Shown here: in pieces, positions 62,650 through 64,000 of the stretch
Numbering within the stretch: the stretch's first letter is position 1
Layout of the letters: every line of letters starts with the position of its first letter
DNA from: Marivita sp.
Lineage (GTDB): Bacteria; Pseudomonadota; Alphaproteobacteria; Rhodobacterales; Rhodobacteraceae
Assembly (NCBI RefSeq): GCF_022763305.1
Contig: NZ_JALEGT010000037.1
Span: 1 to 64,000 of the forward strand
Reading direction: 5' to 3'
Length of the DNA stretch: 64,000 nucleotides
Position numbers and translations under genes: made by a program
The notes under the pieces: model-generated
What the model was told of the DNA's origin: nothing
Seen by the model: only the letters and a program-made list of their open reading frames with translations
Databases searched by the model: none

Positions 62650-63018
62650 TTATTTCTTCTTACCGGCAATAGCCTTTGCGGGGCCTTTGCGGGTACGAGC
62701 GTTGGTGTGGGTCCGCTGACCGCGCACCGGAAGGTTGCGACGATGACGCAGGCCGCGGTAGCAGCCGAGGTCCATCAGGCGCTTGATGTTCATCTGCACT
62801 TCGCGGCGCAGGTCGCCTTCGACAGTGTAGTTGGCATCGATGTGTTCCCGAATGGCGAGCACTTCAGCATCGCTCAGTTCGTTGACACGGCGGGTGACGT
62901 CGATGTTGACCGCTTCGCAAATGGCTTTTGCGGAGGTATGGCCAATACCGGTGATGTAGGTGAGGGCGATCGGAACACGCTTCCCTGTGGGAATGTTCAC
63001 GCCAGCAATACGTGCCAC
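62650..63018 (-). CDS. rpsM: 30S ribosomal protein S13
   Basis: 122 residues. [26 protein letters not shown] at the start and [27 protein letters not shown] at the end, split, are typical S13. First gene after a 209-base gap from adk that holds GC-rich hairpins and probably a promoter. Confidence 0.98.
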   Translation of the reverse strand: MARIAGVNIPTGKRVPIALTYITGIGHTSAKAICEAVNIDVTRRVNELSDAEVLAIREHIDANYTVEGDLRREVQMNIKRLMDLGCYRGLRHRRNLPVRGQRTHTNARTRKGPAKAIAGKKK

Positions 63019-63227
63019 GTATGACTTCCTTTTCGTTGCGGGTCCGTAGCGCCAGACCCTTTTTTCACAACATAAGGCCCGTCGGTTTTACCCTTGGGGC
63101 CCCCAGCTGATCAGGTGATCCGCAGACGGGCGCGACCCGCGCTGCGACGGTGATTCTCGGTTAAGAGATGGCGGTAGATAGGAGTGATTGCCGGTGGCGT
63201 CAAGGGCGGAGATCCCGCCCTTTTCGA

Positions 63228-63869
63228 TTATCCCAGAACCTTGGCGATGTCCGCTTTCACGGCGGACATTTCGCCCAGACCGTCAACCGAGGACAGTTGT
63301 CCCTTGGCATAGTAGTAGCCAATCAGCGGTGAGGTCTTCTTGTAATACTCCATCAGACGCTGCTTGAGGCTGTCCTCGTTGTCGTCCGCGCGGCGCTTGA
63401 ATTCGGTGCCGCCGCAGTTGGAGCATTTGCCATCCGCCGGAATCGGCTTGGTGTGGTCGTTATAGACCTCACCACATCCCGCACAGGTGGAGCGGGCCGT
63501 GATGCGGGCCACCAGTGCCTCGTCATCGACGCGCATCTCGATCACGGCGTCAAGCGTTTCGCCTTCTTCGGCCAGCAGATCGCCCAAGGCGTCGGCTTGT
63601 GCCAGCGTGCGCGGGAAGCCGTCGAAGATGAAGCCGCCCTGCTTGTCGCCCTTGAGCTTTTCGCGGATCAGACCGATCACGATCTCGTCCGTCACAAGCT
63701 CGCCCCGTGCCATGACGTCGGCGACGATCTTGCCCATCTCGGTGCCGCTGTCCTTGGCCTCACGCAACATGTCGCCCGTCGACAGCTGGATCATGTCACG
63801 TTCGTCACAAAGGAACCGCGCCTGTGTGCCTTTGCCCGCACCCGGCGGGCCCAATAGTATGATGTTCAT
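63228..63869 (-). CDS. adk: Adenylate kinase
   Basis: 213 residues. P-loop [21 protein letters not shown] and the LID with four cysteines (Cys129, Cys132, Cys149, Cys152), the zinc-binding form. It interconverts ATP, AMP and ADP. The ATG overlaps the stop of the preceding gene (ATGA) on the minus strand. Confidence 0.98.
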   Translation of the reverse strand: MNIILLGPPGAGKGTQARFLCDERDMIQLSTGDMLREAKDSGTEMGKIVADVMARGELVTDEIVIGLIREKLKGDKQGGFIFDGFPRTLAQADALGDLLAEEGETLDAVIEMRVDDEALVARITARSTCAGCGEVYNDHTKPIPADGKCSNCGGTEFKRRADDNEDSLKQRLMEYYKKTSPLIGYYYAKGQLSSVDGLGEMSAVKADIAKVLG

Positions 63870-64000
63870 CGGCGCGCCGGGCTCCGTCGTTTGGTCTTGG
63901 CCTTACCCTTACCGCGCAGTTGCGACTTTTGAATGAGACCTTCGTATTGATGCGCCAGAAGATGGCTTTGAACCTGCTGGATCGTATCCATCGTCACCGA
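63866..64000 (-). CDS. Partial gene upstream of adk, C-terminal end only
   Basis: Only 44 codons and a stop are inside the window. The visible end is a helical segment followed by a very basic tail ([14 protein letters not shown]). The usual gene here is secY, but this tail is not SecY. It is coupled to adk by a 4-base overlap. The family is not recognisable from this fragment. Confidence 0.55.
   Translation of the reverse strand, partial: SVTMDTIQQVQSHLLAHQYEGLIQKSQLRGKGKAKTKRRSPARR

Noticed and set aside
1-64000. tRNA, rRNA, CRISPR, integrase, insertion sequence or prophage
   Set aside because: Both strands were read for such features. The only repeats found are the short inverted repeats, stem-loops, regulatory repeats and the tagH tandem units reported above.

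Overview
This window comes from the chromosome of an alphaproteobacterium, most likely a marine Rhodobacterales (Roseobacter-type). The evidence is the high GC content, the rpsM-rpsK-rpoA-rplQ order downstream of adk, a Tat-dependent TRAP solute receptor, a DmdA-like GcvT protein and a complete C-P lyase cluster with the two-phnE layout seen in that group. The calls rest on reading the translated sequence and on motif recognition. No database search was run.

1-18.6 kb (minus strand): a near-complete type VI secretion system (T6SS). In transcription order it reads tssA, tssB, tssC, hcp, tagJ/impE, tssE, tssF, tssG, tssH/clpV, vgrG, an unrecognised small gene, PAAR, tagH (FHA), tssK, tssL (DotU-OmpA), tssM (cut by the window start). 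There is no obvious toxin gene beside vgrG/PAAR. The FHA protein implies control by threonine phosphorylation, but the kinase and phosphatase are not in this window.

18.7-34.2 kb: the least conventional part. It holds a coiled-coil methyltransferase. Next is a five-gene plus-strand operon: a small secreted protein, an ExbB/TolQ channel, two ExbD proteins, and a TonB-like membrane-anchored protein whose C-terminus looks like BON plus a DUF4384-like region. Then come a small exported protein, a caspase-like protease with Sel1 repeats, and a 1597-residue RTX protein. The RTX protein carries a leishmanolysin-like domain that has lost all its zinc ligands. The region ends with a YceI-OmpA fusion and a second caspase-like protease with a CxxCH motif in its C-terminal domain. 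The mixture of a proton-driven motor, exported caspases and OmpA/RTX surface proteins next to a T6SS is the best candidate here for an undescribed envelope-associated system.

34.2-45.3 kb: catabolic genes. An IclR regulator and a TRAP transporter (dctM, dctQ, dctP) diverge from a GMC (choline-dehydrogenase-type) oxidoreductase. A minus-strand group follows: acyl-CoA ligase, an ECHDC3-type crotonase without the two hydratase glutamates, OsmC, and a DmdA-like GcvT protein, with an Lrp regulator upstream of a strong palindrome.

45.3-60.4 kb: phosphonate uptake and C-P lyase. The order is phnC-phnD-phnE1-phnE2-hexapeptide transferase, a divergent phnF repressor, then phnG-phnH-phnI-(HAD)-phnJ-phnK-phnL-phnN-phnM and an MFS transporter. 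A DUF1045 2H phosphoesterase lies on the opposite strand and there is no phnP. Two tiny membrane-protein genes are embedded antisense to the operon. Candidate Pho-box repeats precede phnC and phnG.

60.4-64 kb (minus strand): the end of the ribosomal-protein/RNA polymerase operon (adk, rpsM, rpsK, rpoA, rplQ) with a good intrinsic terminator. No tRNA, rRNA, CRISPR array or insertion sequence was found.
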